From Anticarsia gemmatalis (lineage: Eukaryota; Arthropoda; Insecta; Lepidoptera; Erebidae): a DNA stretch of 64,000 nt. Position 1 is the first letter of the stretch; every line of letters starts with the position of its first letter. Shown here piece after piece: positions 19,701 to 31,958 of the stretch. The position numbers and the translations under genes are program-made. A model generated the notes under the pieces. The model saw nothing but the letters and a program-made list of their open reading frames with translations, made no database searches and was not told the DNA's origin. The DNA lies in assembly GCF_050436995.1 (NCBI RefSeq), contig NC_134766.1:8370001-8434000 (forward strand). The letters are read 5' to 3'.

Positions 19701-21945
19701 AGTGTAAATAGTATAGTAACTCTGCGCTAATTGGTCTATTGACAGCGGTTTTCAAATCGCCGTTTTAGCAGCCATCTTCGAGCTTTCACTCTCACTGGAT
19801 TACGATGTCCGCGGCGTAATCTCTCACCGATCGTTATGCTAAACTAATATAACACGATTTGCAAGCTTGACTCACGGACTCATGGCTCAGCCAATATCAA
19901 GGTGAAGCGAAAGTCTAATTGATTTCTTTCTTTTGTTTTTGTGAGGTCAATGAACTGTGTGAAGGTCTAGTGAGATGTGTGGCTTTCGTTTACGCGGTTT
20001 TGAAGGTTTTAGCAAATCTATTAATAGTCATTTAAGAAGGAACGGTTTAGATATAGCTTTCATCTTTACTTTTTTCGTTAAATAGTATCGTGTACTATTT
20101 TTCCTTCTAATTCATGACTTTTAAGCTCCGATTAGTTATACGGTGTTATGTATTTTTCTCTTACAGCTTCAAAGTTGATTAAGAGATAGAACACTGTGTT
20201 ATCAGAGCTTACACAACGTTCATTAGAATTACAGTATTATTCTAACAATGACTTCATTTATAGTGCCTAGGAATAATAACCTAGTACTTGCTCCCCGTAG
20301 GCTCTAGACTATAAAATAAAATAAATAACAAACGGCGTGATTTGAAATCAACTTGACTTCGCGATTAACAGTTGTCTGACTACTATTACAAACTGTTGAC
20401 AAATTGCAAGAGCTTCTCCACAATAGTAATTTATTAATAAAACAAATCCTCAATACATTTCGAAAAAGTTGCCATTAAAAAATGTGATACTCGATACTCC
20501 CCATCAATCATCACGCAACAAAACCAAGGACAAACATTCGTCACACTATGGCAACACTCAGAAAAAGTTTAACAAATTTCTTTAAAATAACGTAAATTCC
20601 TAAAGGGCGAGTGTTGCCAGTGTTTAGCAATGTTTTTATAAAGTGGCTAATATTGAATAAAGAACAGGGGCCGAGGTCAAACGGACCTTCAGCGGTGACC
20701 TTTTGACCTTTGGTTTTGAGTATAAGCGATATGTGCAAGTGTATGTACAAGTAAAAAGAAAAGTGTTGAGTTATAAGTACTTTTTTTCTGAGAGGACCAC
20801 TTTTGAATTGGAAAAATCTTGCATTGCGATTACTTTTGAAAACAATGAACATAAAGTAACTATATCAAAATTATCTTTTCTTCTGTAGACTAAACAAATG
20901 TTCTGAGCAGGAATCAAACCGGTACAAGCGACACATCGGCTGTCCCATTTCAAAACTTAGTAGGCATGGGCCATTTTGTTCAAAAATGTTTTTTTGAACT
21001 TTAAAACCTCGTAAGTTACTTTAGCCATTTCAAAACCGTCTAAGAACAAGCAGCAAGCAAGATGGACATTATTAGTACCTATGGTATTATTAGTTAGATT
21101 CTACAATTTTACATACAATTTTTTTATTCAAAAGCATAGTTTTTATTCACATTTGGTTACTAAGTATAACTCAGTTTGCTCTAAATTAAAATATTTGCAT
21201 AACCAAACCAGGAATCAATTTAAAAGCATAAAAGGTTAATCGGAAGTAGAATGTAGCATATAACTCACCTACTTAATTTAAAAAAAGGCATAAGCACCGC
21301 TTTTTTGTTACTTTCAGGCCCAATTTTGTAGGAAGAAAGTCGTAAGTTGAAATAAAAATATGGGCACTTAAGCCGTTTTAGGATTTGAAAACTATTATCT
21401 ATTAGCAAGTTAGGTATTCATAGGTTATATTTTATGTTAATGAATGTCATTCACGTAATATTCTCACATTATATGCCATTTATCAGATTTATGTAATAAA
21501 ATTAATGTGTGCTGCATTCGGAGTGCAAAAAATGTATTTTAATTAATTAAAGCCTTCTCGTGGCACAGTTTTGTGGTAATAAGTAGAGTGACATCATTTT
21601 TGAGATAACTAATTATTTATAAGATACAGTTAAAGTTAGGAAAAAATAATAAATATGTTAGTGTATTTTTAGATGCTTAATTGCCTATGAAATGATGTTT
21701 CTTTATTTTGTATGTTTTTTAAGACAAGCAATCGTGCTTGGTAATCGTGAGAATTTATGTTCAATTCCTAGGTCAGATCAGCCGTTCGTTTTTTGAGGTT
21801 TCATTATAGTAATCTAGATAAAGTTAGAATGCTTCAAAATACGTGTTTTCTTGAACATAGATTTTGTCGTGTGTGTGTCATTGTCTATTTTTTCTATTTG
21901 TTCTATTGTCTATTGATAGAAATACTATTTTTGGAGTATATTTCT
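19701..21945. other. intergenic, no supported gene
   Basis: Open frames at 20541-20953 overlap on both strands and have AT-driven composition. 20660-20710 is slightly GC-richer. A tRNA-like B box fragment (ttcaattcctaggtcagatc) lies near 21760. Nothing firm. Confidence 0.3.
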
Positions 21946-21949
21946 GCTA

Positions 21950-22065
21950 ACTATCAACAACTGGCCATTTAACGAAAAAAATCGTATGAAAACCTGAACA
22001 GCGCCTCCAGCGGGCGCCGTGGGAGCTATTTTTGCAGTACAATTCAAATGTCAAACTTAATCTCA
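21950..22065. repeat. repeat E, copy 1
   Basis: aactatcaacaactggccat, cgtatgaaaacctgaacagc, gcctccagcgggcgcc and gctatttttgcagta match the order of motifs at 44367-44530 and, reversed, 56700-56850. Confidence 0.6.
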
Positions 22066-22098
22066 ACAGTCTTGTCTGTACAGAATCGTTACAATCTA

Positions 22099-22247
22099 AC
22101 CCTCTCATTCATAAACATCTTTAAACCTATTTTAGTTAAAAAAACTACTATAATATGTTTTCTCTTTTTTATTTCGCTAAGGAGTGAAAGAAACAAATCT
22201 CTTTATACACCTTTCGTGACTTCATATATTTTTATGAATAAGAGGGT
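22099..22247. repeat. MITE family D, copy 2
   Basis: accctctcattcataaacat and tttttatgaataagagggt ends; internal cgctaaggagtgaaagaaac is the reverse of copy 1. Confidence 0.75.
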
Positions 22248-22507
22248 AAGTATTTTGTACATGACAGTACACAAGAGGCGGTTGCCCACAAACCATTAGA
22301 CAATTTTGTCACAGTATGTACAATTAGAATTGTGAACGAAAACGTTTAACAACATGGAAACTAAATGATATTTTTATTGCGTCTCTATTGAACTGAGTTT
22401 TGTTAAAGTTGATGTTTTTGTGTAAAGTTTATTTTTATATAGGAATAGGAGGATCAGTACCATACTTAACATTAATCTTTTTTTTTCTTTTTTTTTTCTT
22501 TTTTATA

Positions 22508-22892
22508 AAGACAACTCCCGTCTAAGAATTGCTCTTGTGTCGCGGGGACTTTTACAAACATACAAACAACGGACACAAAGCACAACCAGACTCGAAACAA
22601 TTATTTGTGACTAGCTGACCCGCGCAACTTCGCTTGCGTCACCTAAGAGAATGGTGATGTTATATAGCCTATAGCCTTCCTCGATAAATGGGCTATCTAA
22701 CACTGAAAGAATTTTTCAAATCGGACCAGTAGTTCCTGAGATTAGCGCGTTCAAACAAACAAACAAACAAACTCTTCAGCTTTATTATATTAGTATAGAT
22801 AAAAATTAATTGTTCTGTGTGGGAATCGAACCCACGAACTCCCGACACAGTGGTATCGGGCGTGGCGACCTAAACCACTGCGCCACGGAGGC
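22508..22892 (-). repeat. SINE 'GGCGCAGTGGTTAAG' family split by a Helitron
   Basis: The tail half 22508-22610 (ctcttgtgtcgcggggactt, acaattatttgtg) and the head half 22800-22892 (ttctgtgtgggaatcgaacc, ccactgcgccacggaggc) are one SINE, interrupted by the Helitron at 22611-22799. Confidence 0.85.
22611..22799 (-). mobile_element. non-autonomous Helitron nested in a SINE
   Basis: CTAG at 22611-22614 (3' end on the minus strand), hairpin gcgcaacttcgcttgcg, and 5' TCTATACTAATATAAT at 22799. The plus flanks are A (22610) and T (22800), the canonical AT target. Confidence 0.85.
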
Positions 22893-23002
22893 ATTAATCA
22901 TTCGAATGATTAGGATTAATACATAGATACATAACAACACGCCTGCTATACACTTAGACAGATGTGTATAAAATACATACATTCTCGTTTTACTATTGAT
23001 AA

Positions 23003-23080
23003 TGTTAGTCCCATGTAACAGGGAGTGAGCTTATTGCTATATACCGGGCACATTACCAAAACTCCAGGCTACTATTGAGA
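23003..23080. repeat. repeat V fragment
   Basis: aatgttagtcccatgtaaca, gagtgagcttattgctatat and ctccaggctactattgagaa, as at 8400 and 25540. Confidence 0.55.
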
Positions 23081-23084
23081 AACA

Positions 23085-23266
23085 TCTAATACCTATATAA
23101 AATTCTAAGGTCACAGTTTTCGATACCGTACTCCTCCGAAACGGCTTGACCAATTTTGTGAGCATATTGAGTAGGTCTGAGAATTAGCCAACATCTTTTT
23201 TCATGCCCCTAAGTGACACTTTTTTTTTAGTTTTTATGGCAATACAACGTTTGCCGGGTCAGCTAG
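23085..23266 (+). mobile_element. Helitron, 'GCCGGGTCAGCTAG' end type
   Basis: Starts tctaatacctatataaaatt and ends aacgtttgccgggtcagc then ctag. The interior cgaaacggcttgaccaattt is typical of this class. Confidence 0.6.
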
Positions 23267-23607
23267 GGAAGGTGGATTTCGGTACATCCCTGAGTATAAT
23301 AGGCGCTAAGTTATAAATAATGTGGTACTAGAGAAGTTTTTACTCATATAATAAAACAAAGTAAGGGATATCCCTTATTAGCGTAACGAATATAATTAAC
23401 TACCATATAATTAATGATCTTGATTGTCATTTTACAAGGTCATAAGTGCCATTACGGGCCTATAGTGTAAGTCATTTCCTTAACACCATTATCTTTATCA
23501 TGCATAGTAAGTAAATCATGCATAGTAAGTAAAGCTATAGTTCTCGTCATATTATAGACAATTTCGCAAAGAAAAATAGTGCATTGATACATTGACTAAT
23601 ATATGTA

Positions 23608-23766
23608 TCAGGTCGGGGAAAAAGTCTTTTCGCCAATAATAAACCTCACGAGCTCGCTGAAAGAAACCTAATGAACCGTGTGCTCATTTGTGGTTCTTGA
23701 AGCCAAAGAGATTTTATTACAAGTTCATACATACTGTAATGCGAAAAGACTTTTTCCCCGACCTAA
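23608..23766. mobile_element. mariner-type MITE, copy 2, TA-flanked
   Basis: tcaggtcggggaaaaagtct on the left and actttttccccgacctaa on the right, TA on both sides (23606-23607, 23767-23768). Compared with 5428-5639 the left interior has a deletion of about 50 bp. Confidence 0.85.
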
Positions 23767-23869
23767 TATATACTTATAAAAAGCTGTGATAACAGTAATG
23801 TCCTACAACAAGTTTAGGTGCGTACCTAGTACTCGTAACCGGCAGTCTTGTATGACACGATGTATGTAT

Positions 23870-24316
23870 GTTACTGTAAAAGCCCGAACGGTGGTAAATC
23901 CTAAGATTTTCCGGTATAACCTAAGATTTACCAACTCGCAATGGTAAAAGTCCGAACAATTCTTTTGTTTCGAACTTTTACCTATATTCACTTGATGATA
24001 TCGAGATGTCGCCGGAGCCCCGCTTCGCGGGGCTCCTCCTTCTGACTGGTTAAAAAAAAATAACCACGAAGGCTAAGCCTTCTAACCTAACCTACCCATG
24101 TCGCTTTGCCCAAAACTCCTTCTTTATAACTATGTCACAGTATATAATTATACCGTGAAATAGTTATAAACATAGTTATGAAGGAGGATTTTTTTATATA
24201 TCGTAACATAGTTTTTAAACTCTGGCTTGTTCGGACTTTTACCATTGAGAGTTGGTAAATCTTAGGTTTTACCGGAAAATCTTAGGATTTACCACAGTTC
24301 GGGCTTTTACAGTAAC
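23870..24316. mobile_element. second copy of the GTTACTGTAAAAGCCC element, inverted
   Basis: gttactgtaaaagcccgaac at the left, gttcgggcttttacagtaac at the right, and an interior matching 9591-10068 in reverse order (gccccgcttcgcggggctcc near 24015, acctaacctacccatgtcgc near 24086). It lacks the left half of one GC hairpin, giving 447 bp. Confidence 0.8.
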
Positions 24317-24689
24317 ATGTACATAATATAATGGTTGTCAATGAAACAAAAGAAGTTTGTAGGGATCGTAGCAAGCGGTTTTCTTTGCATTTGCCTAGTT
24401 GGAAATTTGTGAAAATGGCTTGATTTGTATGTATGTATGTATAAAAAGCAACTCTATAACTAATGATTTATACATAAGCATCATGTTACGTATTTCACAC
24501 CTTACATGAAGTGATGAATGTAAAGTCATGTCCCGTGTCATCGCGGCAATTTGCACTATGACCTTGCAATTCCTCAACTTGAGAATAATTTCACACAAAT
24601 TCACAAATTTCTAATACACACGTAACCTGTGTATAATTATGTTTAAGGCTGAGTATCCACTGTTCTTTCTATAAACCATGACCCGCGCA

Positions 24690-24936
24690 TCTAAATAAAC
24701 ATAACTGAAAGGTGACTGACTGATATAGTGATCTATCAACGCACAGTCCAAACCACGGGATCGAGCTGAAATTTTGCATGCAGGTAGTTGTGGGCAGGCA
24801 TGTTATGGCGTAGGCATCCGCTATGAAAGTATTTAGATCAATTCTACCCCCAAGAGGATAAAGAAGGGGATGAAAGTTTGTATGAAAATTGTGTCCTAAG
24901 TCAAAAACCACACGGACGAAGTCGCGGGCAAAAGCT
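24690..24936 (+). mobile_element. Helitron-like repeat, worn
   Basis: cgagctgaaattttgcatgc, tgtcctaagtcaaaaaccac and cggacgaagtcgcgggcaaa follow the usual order of this class. The ends are not clean. Confidence 0.5.
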
Positions 24937-24939
24937 ACT

Positions 24940-25092
24940 CACATTATAACGCTAAGCTCTAGAAAAACTCAAGTGTACTGAACGGATTATCATGCGGTTC
25001 TCACTAATAGATAGAAAGATTTCTGAGAAAGGATTTATTACATAGTTTGTTAAGGATAACCCGATGCAGCCTGGGTGAAACCGGGCATCTAG
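24940..25092 (+). mobile_element. Helitron-like repeat ending CTAG
   Basis: gtactgaacggattatcatg, gataacccgatgcagcctgg and gtgaaaccgggcat, then CTAG at 25089-25092 followed by T. Confidence 0.55.
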
Positions 25093-25539
25093 TAAAAACA
25101 TAAAATTTCGCAAATACAGTGAAAACGAACCTTTAACATACAATTATACAAACAAGTTCGAACTCCGACCGATCAAGTGTGTCCAATCAACAATTAATCA
25201 GTTAATTGTACACTTTCACCCTCCGTGGAATGTGCTAGGAATTTCACAAATATTACCATTTGTGAACTTTTATTATACAATGCGAAATTTTATGATGTTT
25301 TTGATGGGTTTGCTTACTACTTATTTAAACCTTTATTATTTATTAATAACGAGAAGTAACAATTATTTATATTTACATTTTTATTCACAATATTTCTTGA
25401 ATAAGTTAAAATATATAAATAAAGTTAAGATATTTAAATAAAATAGAGGAGGCTTTTATTACTACCTATTGGATTAATAATGTTTTAATGTATTTGACGT
25501 CCATTATTTCCAATGGTGTAAGCAGCGGGTTTTACCATT

Positions 25540-25620
25540 AACAATGTTAATACTTAATTATAGGGGGCGAGTCTATTGTCATTTAACGGGCACTTTACCA
25601 AACTCCGGACTACATTTACA
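25540..25620. repeat. repeat V fragment
   Basis: aacaatgttaatacttaatt, agggggcgagtctattgtca and accaaactccggactaca. Confidence 0.5.
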
Positions 25621-25714
25621 CCTTTGACCTTATACAGCAGCAGGCTCTCCCCCTTTTACACTGTAAAATAGCCAAAATTTGGGTGTGTTTCATCCACCTG
25701 TGGCTATATGGAGG

Positions 25715-25975
25715 CGCCCATAGCCAGTTGCGCTCACCGGTCGGTAAACGATCTGTGGGTTAAGCAAACCTTGGCGCGGTCGTTTCATAGATGGATGACC
25801 GCATAGTGGTATTTGAATAGGGCGTCTCCGTGCTTCGAAGGGCACGTAAAACGTCGGTCCCGGTTGTTGTCAATTGAGATAACAGTCGTCAAGCCATGTC
25901 AAAGGCCTTTGGGCGGCTTGAACAACTTTGACATTAGGTTGACCACTAACCATACGATAAGAAGAAGAATAAGAA
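25715..25975 (-). repeat. repeat U, long copy
   Basis: Reverse complement of the 10580 and 53860 copies: cagttgcgctcaccggtcgg, aggcacgt-like gaagggcacgtaaaacgtcg, aagccatgtcaaaggccttt and gaccactaaccatacga. Confidence 0.75.
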
Positions 25976-25987
25976 CCTGTGGCTACA

Positions 25988-26019
25988 CCTCTACTTAAAC
26001 AGGCGTGTTTAAGTAGAGG
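25988..26019. repeat. perfect 14-bp inverted repeat, 4-nt loop
   Basis: cctctacttaaaca / ggcg / tgtttaagtagagg, followed by a partial third copy gtgtttaagt. Confidence 0.85.
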
Positions 26020-28170
26020 CGTGTTTAAGTGATTTATTGGCACAGATGATTGTATGCAAATATTTTTCTATATAATATTTTGAATTATTTTTATTATCTT
26101 TATTATTTACATTATTTTGACATTATTGTGATGACATCTCATTAACTGACATATTTACATTAATCATTTCTGCTCATATAACCTTAAATTATTGATGTTG
26201 TATAAAACTACGTACCTATTATTTTTATTATTATTCCACCTAACATTTGCATGCCAATTATTGGTAAAACATGTTGATACGCCCTGATATGTAACTAAAA
26301 ACTTATGTAAACCACACATGTTTTGAGCAAATAAATATCTTTATCTTTATCTTTAATAACAGGTTTTATTAGACATGTTAACATTTTATTCTTGACAATG
26401 CCTTCTGTTAGATCTACTGACAGTATTAGTTACAAGTTGGTTGGTAAGGCATGTTAGTATGATGCAATAAAGGCTCTATGATAATAAAAATGTCATTGAG
26501 CAGTGAGCACGTTGTCATGAGTTTAATTCTTAAGTAGAACAAACAAACATTGAAAGTCTTTTCAGGCTTTAGTTCTACATTCTCAATGTATTTATATATG
26601 TACCATGCCATGTACCTACCTACATTAGCAAAGTCAGAACTACTAGTACGAAATATTCCGACTAACATTGAGACATTTAAAATTGTTTCCTGATTTAGAT
26701 TTTTTAAGCAGAAAAACTCTGTTGTTATTGGTATCGTGTAGATTTTTTTTATTTAATAACAAGTTTATTATGAGTAATATTTAAAATGTACAGAAATTTA
26801 TTACAATAAAACTTAACTATAAGTAACTTTTAACAACTAAACTATACTAGAAATAATTAAAAAAAACAAAATATTTACAATTATACAATATATTTACAAT
26901 ATAAAATATGGATACAAAAGGAGTGCGTCACGCGTCGTAGAATTTCTCCTCGTGTAGATTATATTTTTTTTGTTGAAATATGCCCTAAAATCAAAACGTT
27001 ATTATTTATTTCTTTAGAAAGTTCTTAATACAATTCCCACCAAAGACTATCAATATAGAGATAGAAATTCAGCTATTATTGAATGTGTATTCATACAAAA
27101 TTTTACCGTTAAATATGCATTATACTCACATGAATGATGACATTTGGTAAGGATACTGCAAATAATTCGTCATATCTAGCGTATTGTTAGCTCGCAAAAT
27201 TTTAGCTTATGATGATTTAAGCTTATTTTTGATCTCTTTTCTATACACTTGCTCTGCGTCGTTTCTATGGCCACTTTTATCAAGCAACTAAAAGAGCTTT
27301 ATTTCACCGAAATATCTTGCAAAACCACTATGCAAATGAAATTATATTTTAAACTAACTTTAAGTATATTATAGAATATAGTTTACTATTACTGTTATAA
27401 GCCTGTACCGTCCCACTGTTGGGCAAAGTAAACCTAGTTTTCCACTGCAGCTGTTTTGTAGAGAATTTAAGCTTTCTATTTTTGGTTTTAGACTGAGCAA
27501 AAGATTTGCCACAATCAGTTTGCTTCTTGAGATCATGACCTCGCGACTAGATCTGGTATTTAAAAATATGTTAACACAAGCTTTGTATTAATAACATTTT
27601 GTATAAAAAATTACAATTATCTGAGGTCTTAGTAGTCACGATAGATATTGTAATGGTATTATAATTCAGAAATACACGTCCTAAATAATTTAAGTTAAGG
27701 GTAAAAATTACATACATAGAGGTCATGTTTTGATAGTTATTTTTTGTTAATATACTAAAAAGGTTATTTTTTTATTTTACTAGAAGAATAATTACAATAT
27801 AAAAGTACATATTTTGGTAGTTCAAGTACAAATATGCACCGATGGCAATGATTCCGGATAAGTAGATTCCCTGTCTTCTGCAAAATTGGTTTAAAATTAA
27901 GATAGTTATCAAAATTGCATTGTGTATTCTAATGGTCTCCGGAAGTTAATAAATATTTAGTAAACACTCTCAATTTTAACATAACAATACTAAATATTAC
28001 ATAAATAAAAGTGTGTGAAATTGTAATTTCATTTTCAAAATATCAATAATAACAAAATAATACGATCTAAACTGAATGAAGGAAGTCGTTGGGACGCAAA
28101 CAAATGTACCATTACACGATACTCAATCAATAAAAAAAAAACGTATTTATTTATTCGATTATTATCTAAA
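26020..28170. other. AT-rich intergenic stretch
   Basis: No gene supported. It holds a small (TATCTT)n-like run near 26335, a SINE-tail scrap cccactgttgggcaaag near 27414, and many A/T runs. The open frame at 26426-26668 on the minus strand has no recognisable feature. Confidence 0.35.
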
Positions 28171-28429
28171 TCTATACTTTAATATTATAAAGCTGAAGAG
28201 TTTGTTTGTTTGTTTGTTTGTTTGAACGCGCTAATCTCAGGAACTACTGGTCCGATTTGAAAAATTCTTTCAGTGTTAGAGTGCCCATTTAACGAGGAAG
28301 GCTATAGGCTATATAACATCACGCTACGGTCATTAGGAGCGGAGTAGCAACGAAAAATGTTACAAAAACGGGGAAAATTTTGACCCCATTCTCTTAGGTG
28401 ACGTAAGCGAAGTTGCGCGGGTCAGCTAG
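28171..28429 (+). mobile_element. non-autonomous Helitron, most complete copy (259 bp)
   Basis: Starts TCTATACTTTAATATTATAA after A. Then (GTTT)n, cgctaatctcaggaactact and ggtccgatttgaaaaattct, ending gttgcgcgggtcag CTAG before T. It is the best reference copy for the family here. Confidence 0.85.
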
Positions 28430-30174
28430 TCGATACTAAACTGCTAGCTTAAACACTTAAGCCGAAACGATTATAAAATGAGCTCATAAAAAAACAATGT
28501 TTGAAAACAATAATAGCATAGACATTACATTAACCGCAGCTCAATTACGTAACAAAGCAATCGCAATCTCCTTCATGAAAGCGATTGGGTACGTCACTTT
28601 TGACATCAAAGAACAATGAATGAATTGACACACATACTAACACATACAAACTTGTGTGTAATTATTTTATGTCTAAACTAAAGACTGCATGGAAAAGTAT
28701 TGAATTTGGTATTTTTCCATACAATGCAATTTTGTCATGGTTTCGGAAACTTAATGATAGGTTAATTAAGTATGGTGACATTGGCTACTAGTTCCATAGA
28801 AATTTTAACTACTATGGTGGTCTTAGTTGAAATTCTTTGTAATTGCTAACGCTTTGTTAATAAATTAATTACTTTATAGCTTGTTTATGGTTATGTTGGA
28901 CGCGGTTGTTGGCCATGAAGGTTCAGGTCAACTTGTAATATTTGAACATACATTAATTACGCTTTAGTTAGTTAAGTATAAAAAAAACCAAAGTCTACCT
29001 AGTGTGGTTCTTCTAGTGCCAAAGTTGTTCAAGCCGCCTGAAAGGCCTTTGACATGACTTAACGAGCCTGAAATAAATTCAAAATAATTTGACTCACAGC
29101 AAGCAAAACATTGAGACAAAGAAGATACCAATACAGATACTTTAAGTCAGAATTACCATCTCTCAAAGTCCGTCTCTCATTGCGGGAGGAGACTCTAGCC
29201 ATGTCTTAAGTTAAAGTTCATAGATCAATATTTGAAGTGCGAAAGATGTTTGGGGTACTACTACCTACTCTACTCTACTACTCAACTATGCAAGTTAAAC
29301 TATTAATCTTTACCCCCAGGAACTGCAGACGAAATCGCGAGCAAAAACCTGTATTTTACCTAATATATTTTCCCCAACTATTCTTAGTACAGAAATAGTT
29401 GTGAAAGTTCAACCCATCAGAATATTCTACACATAAGTATTAAATTTCGCTCTACGTTAAATGGCAGGTACTAGGAGAATATTTTGCAAGTGCGAACGTT
29501 TCTTAAATGTCTACAAGTGTTGTTTTGATACCGGGAAGTAACCCATAAATAGTTGTAATAGTAGAATGATTAAAAAACAAACGCGCATAACGAATATAAC
29601 GGAGTAAATCTAAATCAAATGTCTTTTAGTTTGGATATTGTTTTTAAGTAAACACATTTTGGTTACTCGTAAAACCCCTTTCAATTTAAAATACTGTTTG
29701 TTTTCTTAATTCTAAGAAAAATGGAAACAATGTTATTTCTTTTCGCTTAAATATTATACTAGTGTTTACCTTATGGTATTGATACTTGTGCTGTTTCGAA
29801 AATATCTTAAACACTTCTACTTCGGTACTTGAAAACCAACAAAAAAATTTAAATGTGCGGAGTACAATTATCGCTAAAAACTGCGTCCGTTAAATCTAGT
29901 TAATTTGCATATAAACAGTTTAGCATACATACGCTTAAGATGAATATCTAATACAATGATACTAATTATTCGCTTGATTGTAGATAACAATTATAAATAT
30001 GTAAATTTTATTTAAATATTAAGAAATAGAGTATTAAAGTTAAGAAAATTCGTTAAACGATTAGGGTTCAGTAAATAAAATTACTATATCAACACAAGTC
30101 TGCTGCAATATTTCATCATGACATTTTCCTTTAACGTTAGAACAAGTGACATCAAATTTTAATAGATACACAAA
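28430..30174. other. intergenic; repeat fragments only
   Basis: A repeat U scrap at 28990-29070 (aagttgttcaagccgcctga) and a SINE tail scrap at 29165-29215 (tctcattgcgggaggagact). The remainder is AT-rich with no gene supported. Confidence 0.4.
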
Positions 30175-30392
30175 TCTTACTAATATTACATATGCAGAAG
30201 TTTGTGAGTATATAATAGTATGTACGAATGTTTGTTACTCTTTCATGCAAATACTACTGAACCGATTACGATGATATTTGGTATGGAGCTAAAAAGACAC
30301 AGACTAACACATAGGCTACTTTTTATCCCGGAGTTCACCGGGAATTATATGGGAAGGGTTTCCACGCGGACGAAGCCGCGGGCGAGCTCTAG
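30175..30392 (+). mobile_element. Helitron, 'GGACGAAGCCGCGGGC' type
   Basis: tcttactaatattacatatg, tactctttcatgcaaatact, ctactttttatcccggagtt and acgcggacgaagccgcgggc, then agctCTAG at 30389-30392. The open frame at 30220-30453 is a shadow of it. Confidence 0.7.
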
Positions 30393-30852
30393 CGACTTTA
30401 TAATTTCACAGGCGTGTTGCCTTAAGTTTGAAACCTCAATCACATACATGTGAAGCGAATCTTTTTCCCACTGTTTTTTGGGGTGAATTAAACCCAAAAA
30501 ACGAGATTAGCTGCGGTCCTTATAAATTCTTTTTGCTTTATAACCGCTATGAGTACACATCAATCCTTTTTGAAAAACATCTGTGTAAATTTTTTACATT
30601 TTTACTTCAAACTAAAATGTAGGCTTTTGATAACATAATTGCGGAAAAAACTATTCTAAAGAGCAATTGTAATCCAAAATTAGATTTCTATTCAAGCAGG
30701 CTGTTTTTGCAACTTTATAATCAGCGGTTACATCTTTTAAGATGATTTAATTAAAGCTAAATTAGCTGAAATGTGTGTATTTGATACTGTAATCCTTTTC
30801 AAAGAATGATGAGAACATTTACTATTGCATACATTGTATAATTATATTATTA

Positions 30853-31042
30853 CTAGTTGACCGGCGTGGCTTTGCTCGTAGTCAAAATTCGACCCCCTAT
30901 TTTGGCAGCTTAGGGGATCATTTAAATAAAATTGTTCGTTGTTGGTTCTTTACTAATCTTTACCTAAAATTGTATGAAAATCGGTTTAGCGGTTTAGAGG
31001 GAATGCTCAACAGATAGACTTTCGCATATAATATTAGTATGA
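30853..31042 (-). mobile_element. Helitron-like repeat
   Basis: ctagttgaccggcgtggctt, ctaaaattgtatgaaaatcg, ggtttagcggtttagaggga and ttcgcatataatattagtat. CTAG at the minus-strand 3' end, TC at its 5' end. Confidence 0.65.
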
Positions 31043-31299
31043 ATACTAGATTTTACGTTCTGTAATTTTGAACTGTGTCAATATAGTTTTTTGTTTAAAA
31101 CATCTGCCTAGCTAGCAATTATTATTAAGGCTTAATGTTTGATTTCCGGGTTAAGTAAAATGTATTTATCGTATGTGTGCCGTTACTGCAGAAGCCTTGA
31201 ATTTCATGACGTGTTTTTCTCACGAGATTTTTTTTAAGATTTACGTTTTTTTTTACTTCAGTGACTTTTAGCCGATTCTAGGTCTAGGGAGGGCTACAG

Positions 31300-31370
31300 G
31301 AACGTTTTCTTAAAGGCCTTCGGGCGGCTTGAATAACTTTGACGCTAAGTGAACCCCAAACCGTACAATT
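31300..31370 (-). repeat. repeat U fragment
   Basis: aaaggccttcgggcggcttg and aataactttgacgctaagtg, as in the long copies reversed. Confidence 0.5.
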
Positions 31371-31958
31371 AAATATGTTAAAAACATGATAGAAAGAGTA
31401 CTTAATTGTACGGAACCTATAACACAACCTACCTCAACACAAACATATTACGTCACTAGTGAAAATATTTATACAAGTAGTTATTATAATTTTAATATCA
31501 TAATAGCTGAGTTTTAACACTTTCAATTTGAATATTTGATTCGTTAATTATTGCGTAAGTGCCCTTTACAATTAAATCATTAAGATGATTATTTTAATTG
31601 TTTAGATTTCGATGTTATGGTTCGTCTTTTTAGTAGATGTAGGTATAGTTAAGCAATGTAACCACGGCGAAGTTTTAGTTGGAAGATTTGAAACAGTCTA
31701 GATTTAATATAATGAAAGATACATAAATTTAATAGAATGAAAGCAGGTCCCGAATTGGGTTTAAGGGACTACTGGACTAGTTTTATTTATGTGTATTAAA
31801 AAATAAATGGGTCATAATTTTCCTCGTTTTTGTTAAAAAAAATTATACACACCTAATTTTATATTTATTTATTTTATTAGGTCTGAAAAGATACTGGCAT
31901 CAGCCGAGGCTTGTTGTGTGGTTTGCTACTGTAAAAAATAATTACATTAAGTACTTCC

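Noticed and set aside
20541..20953. 103-residue minus-strand frame
   Set aside because: Overlapping open frames on both strands, low-complexity AT composition and no recognisable motif.
22800..22892. tRNA-like sequence with good A and B boxes
   Set aside because: It is the head of a SINE with the SINE body attached (after removing the nested Helitron), not a functional tRNA gene.
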